In this document: positions 24,960 through 36,108 of the stretch, piece after piece | How the letters are laid out: the number at the start of each line of letters is the position of its first letter | Numbering within the stretch: position 1 is the stretch's first letter | DNA from: Capsicum annuum | Taxonomy: Eukaryota > Streptophyta > Magnoliopsida > Solanales > Solanaceae | Assembly (NCBI RefSeq): GCF_002878395.1 | Contig: NW_025856816.1 | Location: 221,216 to 285,215, forward strand | Direction: 5' to 3' | DNA: 64,000 nt | Position numbers and translations under genes: made by a program | The notes under the pieces: generated by a model | The model's database searches: none | Told to the model about the DNA's origin: nothing | Seen by the model: the letters and a program-made list of their open reading frames with translations, nothing else

Positions 24960-26550
24960 TGATGATCTTGGGTGTATTTATATGTCTAAACACTGCTATT
25001 CACCCATATTTAGAGTTGTTTTGAGATTAAAAATTGTATTAATTATATTAAATTGTGAGCTAAATTTTGTTTCATGGTAACCGATGCGATTAAAGATAAA
25101 GAGTAAATTTCCAAGGGATCCCAACAAAAACTGGACACCTATCATGAAAAAATTACTTATTAAAGGTGTGGAATTAATCATGTTTATATGAAAGACAATG
25201 TTGAACAAGTGTAAGAACATGTGTAGATGCATGACAGAAAGGATAAAAGGAAGAAGCTGAGGATTTATGAGAGTTAAGTAAAGATGTGAAGTGAATTTCC
25301 AGTGACGCGATGGGAACTCGACACATTGCGTCGACTGGAACGTTCTATGCCTTAGGCAAAATTTTAGAGAAAACTTCAAGTTCATCGATGCGAAGTCAAC
25401 ATGTTGCGTCGATATGTGAGCTTAGGGACTTAGTCAAAATTTGAGAAGATAATTCTAGTGACACGATGCAATGTCAACACGTCTTTTCATGTGTTTAAGA
25501 ATTAGACTTAGCTGGAATTATTAAGACAAATTCCAGTGCATCAATGAGAAGTTGATGTGACGCATTGACTGAGCAACATGATTTGCGTCGCGTTGCATCA
25601 AGAGTAAAAATCTAGTGATATTTTCCCAAGTATAAAAGGAACACGTAAGCACAAATCCAAACATTTTTTGCAAGCATAGCAGTGGCGAAAAAGCATAGAA
25701 TTCTCTCTTTTAGGGTTCTTATTATTTCTTTAACTTCTTTACTTCAAGATTAATTTTGGGTATGATTTATTACTTATTCTTTATGTTTAATTCAAACATG
25801 AGAGGCTAAATACCCTTGTTCTGGGGTTGAGGTCAAGAACATGATTACTCTTTGATATTCTTTATAGTAGTTTCTTTTTGGATTATCATCCTAGTTGTTC
25901 TTAATTCTTTGAGCTTACTATTTTGATGAAAGTCCACCATTAAAATAAAACTATATTTCTATGTGAATCCAAGAGGAGACTCGTAGGATAGAATGAAGAA
26001 ATTAAGGAGCAAGGTTCTTACCCTTTTATAAAATAAGAGGTTTGAATTAGCGTCTAGTATAGGGATATACCTAGAACCTTGTTTGGTTCAATTTCTTGAA
26101 GATTACTTTATGAATCTTGAAGAATTGTTGTATCTCTACGGGAGTTGTAGGTGTAATATTAAATAGATAGAAGATTTGAGCTCGGGAGACAAAAATTGTA
26201 GCCTAAAATTTGCAAACCAACAACCCGATAACCAATTAGACTGCTATAAGAATAGAGATTTGAATGATTGTTTGAAAAGCCTCAACCCTAGAATTCGTAT
26301 CGTTATTGTTTATAACCGTTGCTTGCTTTGCTCTAGTCATAAAATTTTATTTCTTATTTATTAATTTATATTTTTATTCTTAATTTAAAAACCATCTTGA
26401 TACTTTACAACACTTAATACCCATTATCTAAAACTAAATGTTGGTTAAATTTGTAGTTGCTTAGTCCTCGTGGGAACGATATCTGATTGTCTAAATCACT
26501 ATATTACTGATATGATCACATGCACTTGCATGTGCATTTGAGTCGCAACA
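24960..26550 (+). repeat. Athila-like LTR, unit A
   Basis: Begins TGATGATCTTGG, then ATTTATATGTC, the counterpart of the young Athila LTR start (TGATGTTGG, ATTTATACGTC), and ends GTCGCAACA. The length is 1591 bp. It has a PPT on its left and a degenerate tRNA-Asp PBS on its right, so it acts as both 3' and 5' LTR. Bases 25290-25610 hold repeats with GCGTCGA dyads, followed by a TATA box at 25631. ORFs at 24996 and 26176 are chance frames. Confidence 0.8.
25631..25638 (+). promoter_or_regulatory. TATA box of the Athila-like LTR
   Basis: TATAAAAG lies in CCCAAGTATAAAAGGAAC, just after the dyad repeats and about 40 bases before GCAAGCATAGCAG. The identical box is at 39381-39388 in unit B. Confidence 0.65.
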
Positions 26551-26563
26551 TATTTGAAACCGG

Positions 26564-26580
26564 TTTGGTGTTGTTGAGAA
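26564..26580 (+). other. Degenerate primer binding site (tRNA-Asp type)
   Basis: TTTGGTGTTGTTGAGAA sits 13 bases after the LTR end and resembles the intact Athila site TTTGGCGCCATTGCCGGGGA at 51587-51606 with C-to-T changes. The unit B copy is at 40317-40333. Confidence 0.55.
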
Positions 26581-26924
26581 CATGGATATTCAAGCATAAT
26601 TGTTGCAAAATATCAAACAGATTTAGGCATATGTTGTAAAATTTAGGTCATCTATTGGAAATTATCAAACAAGTCTTCCACTGTTCTAGCAGATTAGAAT
26701 TAGATGAAATAGAAAATAATATCAGCATAATACAACACATGACCAACCTATTGCAACAGATAAACTATCTACCAGAACAGATAGAATATATTTTACAACA
26801 GATTGAAAATCTATTTCATTATAAAAAACTCTACTTTCATTCATCAGAAAAATGTTTTTCCCACTACATGTATATGTAATTTAAAGTACAGTGAAGTGTG
26901 ACTTGAAATAAAAAATTACTATTT
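26581..26924. other. Non-coding, short AACAGAT-rich repeats
   Basis: No gene is supported; the ORF at 26655-26879 is a low-complexity chance frame. Several AACAGAT/ATCTATT strings occur in both orientations near 26660-26820, as they do at 40440-40590 in unit B. They could be the end of a DNA transposon that brought the Ulp1-like gene; no clear terminal inverted repeat partner is visible. Confidence 0.4.
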
Positions 26925-27640
26925 CAGAGGCTCTTCTATATACACAGTCTCCAAGCATCCAGTTAGTACCCTATAAGCCCAAACCTCTTGCAGGTTTTCC
27001 ACAATATTGTCACATAGATAGGTCGTTGGCTCAACCATTTCTGTGTCGGTCAGCAAACATTCGATGTGTGCAAGAGTGTGCGAGCATCTCACGTAACCAG
27101 TATCATTTTTTTGTAACGGTCATGCCCTTGTTTCGACCTTCAAAATCCCATGATTACTTTATCAACACTTCCTTTTTCAAATTATTCTTTAGTTTACTTT
27201 CCCTCAATAAGATGGGCAACAACTTCATGAGCGGCTACATGAGGAGAAAAATATCGACTACATCGACAACAGGTTTGTTGCAGTCATAAACTTTAATATT
27301 TCTCTTCTCAAGTAGTAGTTCAACATCCTAATAATGTATGTCATTTACGCTAATGACTGCAAGAATCCTCTTTGCCTTAATCTATATCTTGCCATGTAGA
27401 TTTGGTCTCTCCCCTCTAACATATTTTATCATTTTTTCTTACTCTAAGTCCAATGTAGAAACTAAGAAACCAAGTCCCAAGCCATAGTATGATGCTTTAA
27501 AATTGAGCTTATTGTACTTATCCTTGAGCTTCTTCAGAAGTTGAGGTCCATTATACCATCAACAGCGTCATATGCTTTTGGGTACATTAATTGCCTTTTT
27601 CTCATGAAGCGAAGAATTTTGTCAATATGTTGTGATATAA
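26925..27640 (-). pseudogene. Ulp1-like (C48) cysteine protease domain, copy A
   Basis: The minus strand, read through stops, gives the same protein as the better copy at 40672-41330: a KYVRGERPNLHGK block, VISVND-IHY and VYDCNKP, then the C-terminal ANDLS and GKPARGL region. Ulp1-like proteases cleave SUMO-type conjugates; in plants such domains are often carried by MULE-type DNA transposons. Here the codon after IHY, Trp in the other copy, is a stop, and other stops and shifts are present. The Cys of the catalytic triad cannot be placed. It lies antisense to the neighbouring LTR elements. Confidence 0.55.
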
Positions 27641-28148
27641 GAAGACAATTTTTAAATAGGTTAGTAATTGTAAATATGGTCCATCTATTTCATAGGGTTC
27701 TCTGAATCAATAATCTAATGCAACTTATGCAACACATGGATAGTAAGTTGGAACAGAACTGCTACCAATTGCATATTATGACAACATATTTCACATATGT
27801 TGCATAGCTTCTTCTTCATGGGGTAGATTAGATTTGAAGGCTAGGTTAGGAAAAGTAAATTTGACTTTTCCTCGTACCACATATGTATATCTATCATAGT
27901 CTGGAAGTCTTGGGAGGAAAAGGTAGACTAGAGGTAATCTGGTATGCCTGGCTTGGAATTCTTGGCCTATCGTAGATCTCTCTTCTCATTGGCGCCAAGT
28001 TCCGCATATATGACCACCTTCTTGAATGGCCCCTAAACTTCAACAGCTTTTTGAGAGGGAGGAGTTGCAATTATTTTTTATTCTCGATAGGAGAGTACGT
28101 CGATTATTGATCTTTTATTCCTCCTAACCAACACTGTAGGAGTGTATG
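27641..28148 (-). other. Upstream part of the Ulp1-like pseudogene region
   Basis: Matches 41331-41849 in unit B along its length. It may hold more N-terminal coding sequence of the same decayed gene, but no frame is convincing. It ends at the LTR that begins at 28149. Confidence 0.4.
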
Positions 28149-30669
28149 TGTAATACCCCCATACCTTTTCCTAGCTTGAAATCGTCTTATAAAAATGTTA
28201 GGAGCTTTTGTTGAAAGATGAATCCACTTTTGTACATATGGTATTTTTTAGATTTTTAATTTTTTTTCATGTGGGAAATTTAATAAGCTTTTCATCGATA
28301 TAAAATTCACCTAAATTCAATAACCAGGTAAGAAGTTAAGACTATTTCAAGTTTCCATCGTAAAACAGCACCATATTGGTCAGTGGCGCACCGCGCTACA
28401 ACCTAAAATAGCAATTGCCCTTTTCTAGTTTCTCAGCGTAACTTCCTCTATCTCGCGCCAAAGTTCTAGGTTGCAAAAGAAGGGACAATGTGATGGATAT
28501 GCGTCACTCCATCCCTCAGTTTCGCAATAGTCAAATTCCAATAACACAGCGAGACAGCACCGCGTGCGCCAGGGGTCCAATTCGGGAAATTTTTACTGAA
28601 ATTACAAGATGCATCCAAGGTTAAAAGGGTCACTTTCCCACCCTAATTTAATCCCTTTAACACGTGATTCAACCACTTTTCACCCAAAATACACTCTTTT
28701 CTCTCAAAAACCTCTCAAGAACAACCTAGGGCTTTTCATAGAAGATTCAGAATCAAGAATTTCCTCTGTCAATCTTCGTGTATTTACAAACCAAGGTATG
28801 AATAGTATTTATTCATGGACTCCTTTCATCCATGAAGCCCAAGAATACTTTTTAAGTTTATGGATTTTCTTATGAATTTTATGATTGGGCTACTCCTATT
28901 CATGTGGATAATGGGAAATTAAATTCTACTCCATGTTGGGTGATAAATTCCATGTGGGTTAAATTATTAAAGATATAGATTCATGCAAAACCTAGGGATA
29001 AACCCTTGAATGAAGAAATTATAATTGAACGATGATGTTTAATTATTGTACAATGAAGTTTACATGTACTATGCCTACAATATGTTTGAGTAAATACCTA
29101 GATGAAGGAAAAGGGCCTAACTAGCATGATACCATGAAATTCCCATGTATGTATAAGTTATGCCTATCACATGTTATGTTTCTATAAATGAATTACGGAT
29201 TATGATGTTAGTTATATGTTTAAGTAAGTTATGCTTGGTCATCTTCCTTCCATCGAGTCCTGGGGGTACTCATACCTGAAACAATAGTTGTATGCCTAGA
29301 TCCATGTCATGTTTTCATGATACTCTCAGTCAAGCTATGAATCCTTAGACTTCATAGAGTCTTATGACTTAGGAAATCTCCATGATCTCATGAACTCAGT
29401 CAGTTGTCAGTTATCATTAGTATTCCAATAGTTAATGGAATTTAGTAACTTAGCCCATGTTCAGTTCAGTAAATCAAGTTCAGAGTCTACTCAGATGGGA
29501 GTAGGAATTAGCATCGAGTAAACCCAAGGATGGGAACGCACACTATTTGATAAGGGTGTGATTTGTAGAAGTCATCCTTGCATTCCAGAACTATGTAGCC
29601 AGCATAGGCTGAGACATCAACACCATCAGATGAGGGTTGATGAGGTGGATAAGAACTGTCAGATAAGGGCCCCACTGTTCTCTTTTAGTGACACTATCAG
29701 ATGATGATCACCCACAGCTTGTCCTTACCAGTGGTGCGGTATTGACACTCTTTCAATTGGGGTTACAAATTGGACCCAACTCAGCCATAATGGCATTTTA
29801 GGGGTATGTTAGTTTGATAACTACTTCCCATAGTTTCATGTACAGAATCAGAACTGCCAGACATAGTAAATTAGTCTTAGTAATAGAACTCAGATAGTTT
29901 TTCAGAATTTATTACTGTCAGGTACAGTCAACTCAGATATAGTACGGGACTCAGGTAGTTCCATTAGATTCAGGACTATTAGATAAAACCACTCATGTTA
30001 TCAATTATATTAGTTATCAATATGTCATGTTATCAGTATTCAGATTCAGTAATTATGCTATCACGGCATCAGTATCAATTATTATGTCTCATGCATGTAT
30101 TCTTATGCTCATGATAGTCAATCTGCTATTGTTATTGTTAATACATATGAACCCCGTGTATTCAGCCTACCTCACATGCATACCAATACATTCAAAGTAC
30201 TGATACATTTATGCTATGGTGGCTTATACCATATGTTCAGAGACATGAGCTCCAGAGCATCAGGAGAATCCAGTCTTAACTGTCAGAGTTAGCAGTGAGT
30301 CCTCATCTTTTGAGGACAAGATTATCATTTTATTATCTCAGTAATTAGTTTATTTGTTGGAGTTAGTTGGGGACATATCCCATCAACTCCTTATTTAGAC
30401 AGTCATGTTTTAGAGGCTTTCCAGACTACAGTATGTTTAGATAATCGATTTTAGTTTCATTTTGTGTATTTTATATCCCTCCCAGATATTACATTTTTAT
30501 CAAATACTATGTCTCAGTTTTGAACATCATGTCCTTTTAGTGTATGTTTCTACATTATAATGTATTTTATGCAGTATACAGGTACAGATATCAGTCATGG
30601 GTTAGCTTGTGGTCCTTTAGGGTCGTGAGCACCGTGTAGCATTCCTGGAATTAGATTTGAGGCATTATG
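28149..30669 (+). repeat. Chromovirus 5' LTR (plus strand), unit A
   Basis: Starts TGTAATACCCCC and ends GGCATTATG (expected ACA). 2521 bp, the same family as the solo LTRs. It is directly followed by an initiator tRNA-Met PBS and gag. Dyad repeats are at 28380-28570 and a weakened TATA-like box, TAATTTAA, near 28644. Unit B has the same insertion at 41850 with the same left flank (GTATG), so it predates the duplication. ORFs at 28609 and 30095 are chance frames. Confidence 0.85.
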
Positions 30670-30686
30670 AACTTGGTATTAGAGCC
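30670..30686 (+). other. Primer binding site (initiator tRNA-Met)
   Basis: AACTTGGTATTAGAGCC immediately after the LTR; one C-to-T change from the consensus site. Confidence 0.85.
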
Positions 30687-30889
30687 TAAGGTTCAATAGA
30701 GTCCTACGGAGTCTGAAAGCCACATCTAGTAGAGTTTTGTACATGAGTGTGTTGCACACCACATTTATGTACAGGAGGCTATAAGATGTTTTAGGAACAA
30801 TTTCCCCTCTTTTCCTCTTTCAGTATTCATGTCGTGCCAGTGAGCATAATCTTAAGTAAATCTCTCAATCTAATCCATTTCTTCCTTTC

Positions 30890-31776
30890 TGCTACAAGAT
30901 TACCTCCTTAAAGAAGAAATAGGAATCAGCCAGCCCCTCAGCCCAAAGAACCTTTGGGTGAACATGTTTCTCATATAGAGTTCTAAGCTACATTCACTAC
31001 TCTTGCTAACTCAGTTACTGCTCATAATGAATGACCAGCTGTCATTCCGGCCAATCCAGTGACCAAGTCAATTGCAGCCAAAATTTGGGACTTCACCTAA
31101 ATGAATCCTCTATCCTTTCTCAGGTCTAAGTAAGGAATTCCTAGATCAGGTGCAGAAGGTTACAGATATAATTATAGTGAGAGTGCTGAGCTAGATGCAT
31201 ATCTGTGGATGGATGTTGTGCACACTTGGTTTAAACTGTGGAAGTTAGAAAGGCCAGATGCTGCAGGGCTTATTGAGTGGAAGGAGTTTAGTTCTACTTA
31301 TCTTGATAGATCATTTCCCCTAGAGCTTAGAGAAGCTAAGGTGTTATAATTCATCAACCACAGGAAGAGCAATATGACGGTGAAAAAGTATTCTCTTAAG
31401 TTTACTTAATTAGCCAGATATTCCCCTCATGTGGTTGTAGATAGCAGGGGAAAGATGAGTAAGTTCATTTTAAGGTTGAATAATAGCATGGTTAATGAGT
31501 ACAGATATACCATGTTAAATAGTGACATGACTTTATCCAGGATCATGAATCATGCTAAGTATATAGAGGAGCAGAAGATTAAGCAAATGGAGAAGAAAAA
31601 TAAGAGAGCTAGGACAGGTAGCTTTAATTTTAGTCAGCCTAAGTCAGAGTGGGTAATCACTCTCATATTTGTCCTAAGTCATCAGTTCCAGCTCCTTCAT
31701 TAGCCAGTGCTCCATTTCCTATGTTCAAAGACGGTAACAGAGATAGAGTGCCAGGCTCTAAGTCTCAGGCTACTCA
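30890..31776 (+). pseudogene. Chromovirus gag, truncated, unit A
   Basis: Plus-strand gag remnant. The frame 31431-31703 contains GKMSKFILRLNNSMVNE, MLNSDMTLSRIMNHAKYIEEQKIK and KRARTGSFNFSQPKSE, the C-terminal half of Tekay-type gag before the zinc knuckle. The N-terminal half (about 30890-31430) is recognisable with stops and a deletion near 31130. The gene stops abruptly at about 31776, where the sequence becomes LTR. It matches 44506-45400 of unit B. Confidence 0.8.
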
Positions 31777-32448
31777 AGTTATCAATTATATCAGTTATCA
31801 GTATGTCATGTTATTTGTATTCAGATTCAGAAATCATGTTATCACGGTATTAGTGACAGCTATTATGTCTCAAAAATGTATTCTCATACTCATGATAGTT
31901 ACTCTGCTATTGTTATTATTAATGCATATGAACCACATGCATTCATCCTACCTCACATGCATACAGTAGATTTAAAGTACTAACGTATTTGCCTATGGTG
32001 TCTTATACCATAGGTTCAGAGACACAAGCTCTAGAGCATCAATAGATTCCAGTCTCAGCTATCACAGTTAGCAGTGAGTCCTCATATTTTGAGGAAATGA
32101 TCATTATTTTATTATCTCAGTAATTAGTTTATTAGTTGAAGTTAGTTTGGGACATGTCCCACCAACTCCTTATTCAGATAGTCATATTTTAGAGGCTTTC
32201 CAGACTACAGTATGTTCAGATAATCTATTTCAATTTTGTTTTGGGTATTTCATAGCTCTCCCAAATATTACATTTTTATCAGATACTATGTCTCAGATTT
32301 GAACCTTATGGCCTTTCAGTTTATGTTTCCACATTATAAAGTATTTTATATAGTATACAGGTACAGATATCAGTCATGGGTTAGCTTGTGGTCCTTCAGG
32401 GTCATGAGCACTGTGTAACATTCCTTGTATCAGATTTAGGGCATTACA
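31777..32448 (+). repeat. LTR 3' fragment fused to gag
   Basis: The last 670 bases of the same LTR family (counterpart of about 29997-30669), starting in mid-LTR right after gag and ending GGCATTACA. It is followed by a PBS (32449-32465, AACTACGTATCAGAGCC) and a second gag. The structure implies illegitimate recombination between tandem copies. ORFs at 31649 and 32236 cross or lie in this piece and are not genes. Confidence 0.82.
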
Positions 32449-32668
32449 AACTACGTATCAGAGCCTAAGGTTCAATAGAGTCCAAGGAAGTCTAAAATCT
32501 GCATCTAGTAGAGTTTTGTTCATAAGTGTGTTGCGGACCACATTTATATATAGGAGGCTATAAGATATTTTAGGAATAATTTCCCCTCTTTCAGTATTCA
32601 TGTCTTGCCAGTGAGCATAATCTTAATCCAGTCTCTCAGTCTAATCCATTTCTCCTTTTTTTTATAAA

Positions 32669-33057
32669 GAATATGCCTCTTAAAAGAAGAAATGGGAATT
32701 AACCAGTACCTCATCCTGAAGAACCTTTGGGAAAACATGTTTCTCATGCAGAGTTCCAAGATGTATTTACTACTCTTGCTAACTTAGTTGCTTCTCCAAA
32801 TGAATGACCAATTGTAATTTCAGCCAATCCAGTGGCTTATTCAGCTGTAGCCAGAATTCGAGACTTTACCTGAATGAATCCTCCATCCTTTCTCGGGTCT
32901 AATTCAGATGATGACCCTCAGGAATTCCTAGATCAGGTGTTAAAAGTTACAAGCATATAGGGGTTACTTCTAGTGTGAGTGTTGAGCTAGCTGTATATTT
33001 TTTGCAAGATGTTGCTCACACTTGGTTTAAATAGTGGAAGTCAAAAACTCTAGATAA
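32669..33057 (+). pseudogene. Second chromovirus gag, N-terminal fragment
   Basis: Begins ATGCCTCTTAAAAGAAGAAA, a form of the lineage's gag start (Met-Pro-Leu-Lys-Arg-Arg), about 220 bases after the PBS. It runs through the conserved positions equivalent to the 44506 gag (FLDQV, ELAVYF-like, HTWFK) until about 33057, then jumps to RNase H/integrase tether sequence. Stops are present throughout. Confidence 0.75.
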
Positions 33058-33400
33058 GGGTAATATATGGGTTCAAAGTAGTTCAGAATCATCTCTAGAT
33101 TCAGAGGTAAAAGAAAAGCAAGATAGAGATCCCAGTCTTGTCAAGTTAAAATAGTCAGTTCAGGATCAGAAAGTAGAGGTTTTCTCCCAAGGAGGAGATG
33201 GTGTCTTGCGTTTTTAGGGTTATCTATATATTCCAGGTATAGATGACTTAAGGCAGTGAATTCTTATAGAAGCGCATGGTGCACACTACTCTATTCATCT
33301 AGGGGCTTGTTGGGATGACCACTTGCTTTTGATTGACTTTGCATACAACAATAACTATCATTCTAGTATTCAGATGCTCCATTTGAAGATCTCAATGGTA
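33058..33400 (+). pseudogene. RNase H-integrase tether fragment fused after gag
   Basis: The plus-strand frame reads WVQSSSESSL, KEKQDRDPSLVKL and QDQKVEVFSQGGDGVLRF, the same as 18160-17963 on the minus strand in Tekay-2, then YLYIPGIDDLRQ and EAHGAHYSIHLGA. At about 33310 it skips to LLIDFAYNNNYHSSIQM near the integrase core end. Protease, RT, most of RNase H and most of the integrase core are therefore deleted. Confidence 0.8.
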
Positions 33401-33407
33401 GGAGATG

Positions 33408-34918
33408 TACATGTGGTAATTTTAATATTTTTACTTTTTGTCATGTGAAAAATTCAATAAGTTTCTATCAATATAAAATTCACCTAAATTCGATAAACGA
33501 GTAAGAAGTTATGACTATTTCAAGTTCCCATTGTAAAACAGAGCCATATTGGTTAGTGGTAGCAATTGTCCTTTTCTAGTGTCTCAGCGCAATTTCCTCC
33601 ATGTCGTACAAAGTTTTAGGTCGGAAAATAAAGGGCAATGCGATGGCTCCACATTACGCCATCCCTCAATTTTGCAATAGTCAAATTCTAGTGACACGGT
33701 GCGATAACGCCGCGTCGAGCTAGGGGTCCAATTCAGGAAATTTTTACTGAAATTACAATACGCGTCCAGGGTTAAAAGGTTCAATTTTACACCAATATTT
33801 AAGCCCTTTAACACATGATTCATCAATTTTTCACCCAAAATACACTCTCTTCTCTCAAAAACCTCTCAAGAACAACCTAGGGCTATTCATAGAATATTCA
33901 GAATCAAGAATTTCCTCCGTCAATCTTTGTGTATTTATGAACCAAGATATGCATAGTGTTCATTCATGGACTCCTTTCATCCATGAAGCCTAAGAATTCC
34001 TTTTCTAAAGTCATGTTTATGGATTTTCTTATGAATTTCATGATTGGTCTGCTCGTGGTCATGTGGATAATGAGAAATTGAATTTTAGTCCATGTTGGGT
34101 GATAAATTCTATGTGGATTAAATTATTAAAGATATAGATTCATGCAAACCTATGACTAAACTCTTGAATGAAGAAATTAGAATTGAACCATGATGTTTAA
34201 TTATTGTACAATGATGTTTACATATACCATGCCTACAATATTTTTGATTAAATGACTAGATGAAGGAAAAGGGACTAACTAGCATGATACCATGAAATCC
34301 CCATGTATGTACAAGTTATGCCTATCACATGTTTTGATGAAATTCTTCTATAAATGTATTATGGACTATGATGTTAGTTATATGTTCAAGTAATTTATGC
34401 TTGGTCAGTTTCCTTCGATCGTCTCATGGGGGTACTCATACCCGAAACATTAGTTGTATGCCTAGAGCCATGTCATGTTTTCAAGATACTCTCAGTCAAG
34501 CTATGAATCCTTAAACTTCAGATAGTTTTATGACTCAGGAAATCTCTATGATCTCATAAACTTAGTCAGTTGTTAGTTATCAGTAGTATTCTGTCAATCA
34601 ACGAAATGCAGTAACTCAACCCATGATCAGTTCAGTAAATCATGTTTAGAGTCTATTCAGATGGGAGTAGGAATTAGCACCGAGTGAACCCAAAGATGGG
34701 AACAGACACTATCAGATAAGGGTATGATTCTTAGAAGTCATCCTTGTATTTCAGAACTATGTAGCCAGCATAGGTTTAGACATCAATACTGTCTGATAAG
34801 GTTTAATGAAGTAGATAAACACTATCTGATAAGGGCCCCACTATTTTCTTCTAGGGACACTGTCAGATGAGGGTCACCCATTTCTTGCCCTTGGCAGTGG
34901 CGCACTATTTACACCCTT
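33408..34918 (+). repeat. Chromovirus LTR fragment ending at the unit A/B junction
   Basis: Begins about 80 bases inside the LTR (counterpart of 28230) and runs to the 'acaccctt' position, where it stops at a junction with minus-strand Tekay-1 LTR. The same LTR position is the breakpoint at 46688. A TATTTAA box is at 33796-33802. The minus-strand ORF at 33584-33838 is a chance frame. Confidence 0.82.
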
Positions 34919-35386
34919 CATGATTTAGACCTATCGTGTTATCCCACTAGATTTTGAAAATTAGGACCTGGAACATCCACACGATACACTACCATCATGG
35001 TATCCTATAGAAATGCTATTTTGGACATCGACGTGACACACCAATATCTCATTGTTCTACTAGAATGGGATGATTGGTAAAATGGGCTTCTCTGTGATGC
35101 AGGGCTATCACGGAGGGACACTTGAAATTGACAATTGTAGATTTTGCCTTCTCTGCGATGTACTAAGTGCCCAGGTGGAACACTGTCAACTTAAAAATGC
35201 CATAACTCCTTCATTGAGAGTCGGATTTTGACGAACCTTATATGGATGGTGAGATTATTCAATTTCCAACATAATAATAAGTTTAAATATAAAAAATACC
35301 TCATATAATAAATGTTATTCATTCTGGAAGCTATTTCTTAACATTTTAGGGACGGATATTAGCTTAAAAAGGTACGGGGTATTTTA
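34919..35386 (-). repeat. Tekay-1 LTR fragment at start of unit B
   Basis: The last 470 bases of the Tekay-1 right LTR (counterpart of about 10962-11422) with dyad repeats at 34935-35180. It retains the full end (GGGTATTTTA), which unit A has lost. The next five bases, TTTTA, correspond to the GTTTA target copy at 1535-1539. Confidence 0.82.
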
Positions 35387-36108
35387 TTTTAATTGTGATG
35401 GATAGGATTTAGAAAAAAAATGTGATAGAATTTTTATTTGTTGTACAGTTTTTGTTATAATGAACCTATTTTGCTCCTGGTCCATTTGGGACAATGTGCA
35501 CCTCAATCAAGGCAAATCACTTAGGTTGAGGGTGGCTACTATAGGGGTGTATAACATGAATTAGGGTGTGATGAAAAGTTGTGAATTGAATTATGATGTA
35601 AAAAGAAAAAATACTCCTACCGTAGTGTTGTTAATGTGTTTAAAAAGATCAGGGTGAAACAATGGATATGTAAAGATAATGAAGTGAAAAGATGGATTGA
35701 TAAAATATGACTTGATTGAAGAAGGTTATGAATTAAAGTGCTTAGGGAGATTAGTCACTATTTCCTAAATAGTTCCTACCATCCCTTAGCCTACATTACA
35801 ACCATGAAAGACATAATTGATCCTACAATACAACATTCGACTATTAGTGGAGTATTACACTAAGAGAAAGCTTATGGTTCATTATCTATTATGTATGAAT
35901 TATTTATGGAGAGTGAGTGATTTAATTCTAATTTTCCCTTTAGGATAAACAGTGAAAAATTATGAGTGATATGGGGAAAACTTTCTTGTTGTGACGTTGC
36001 ATGCGGATGAAAGTCCGGATTACTTATTGTGTTGCTTGGTTGCGTGCTTTGATTAATTTTTCCAACAAATTTAATGTCATTGTTGGGATAATGAAGAGTG
36101 AAATAATG
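35387..36108 (+). mobile_element. Old Athila-like 3' non-coding region, unit B
   Basis: Same sequence as 11423-12129, with about 30 extra bases at the start that unit A lost. No coding frame is supported; the minus-strand ORF at 35872-36141 is a chance frame repeated in unit C. It ends TAATG before the solo LTR. Confidence 0.75.

Noticed and set aside
26655..26879. Gln/Asn/Ile-rich ORF of 74 codons
   Set aside because: Low-complexity AACAGAT-type repeat sequence; not open in unit B.
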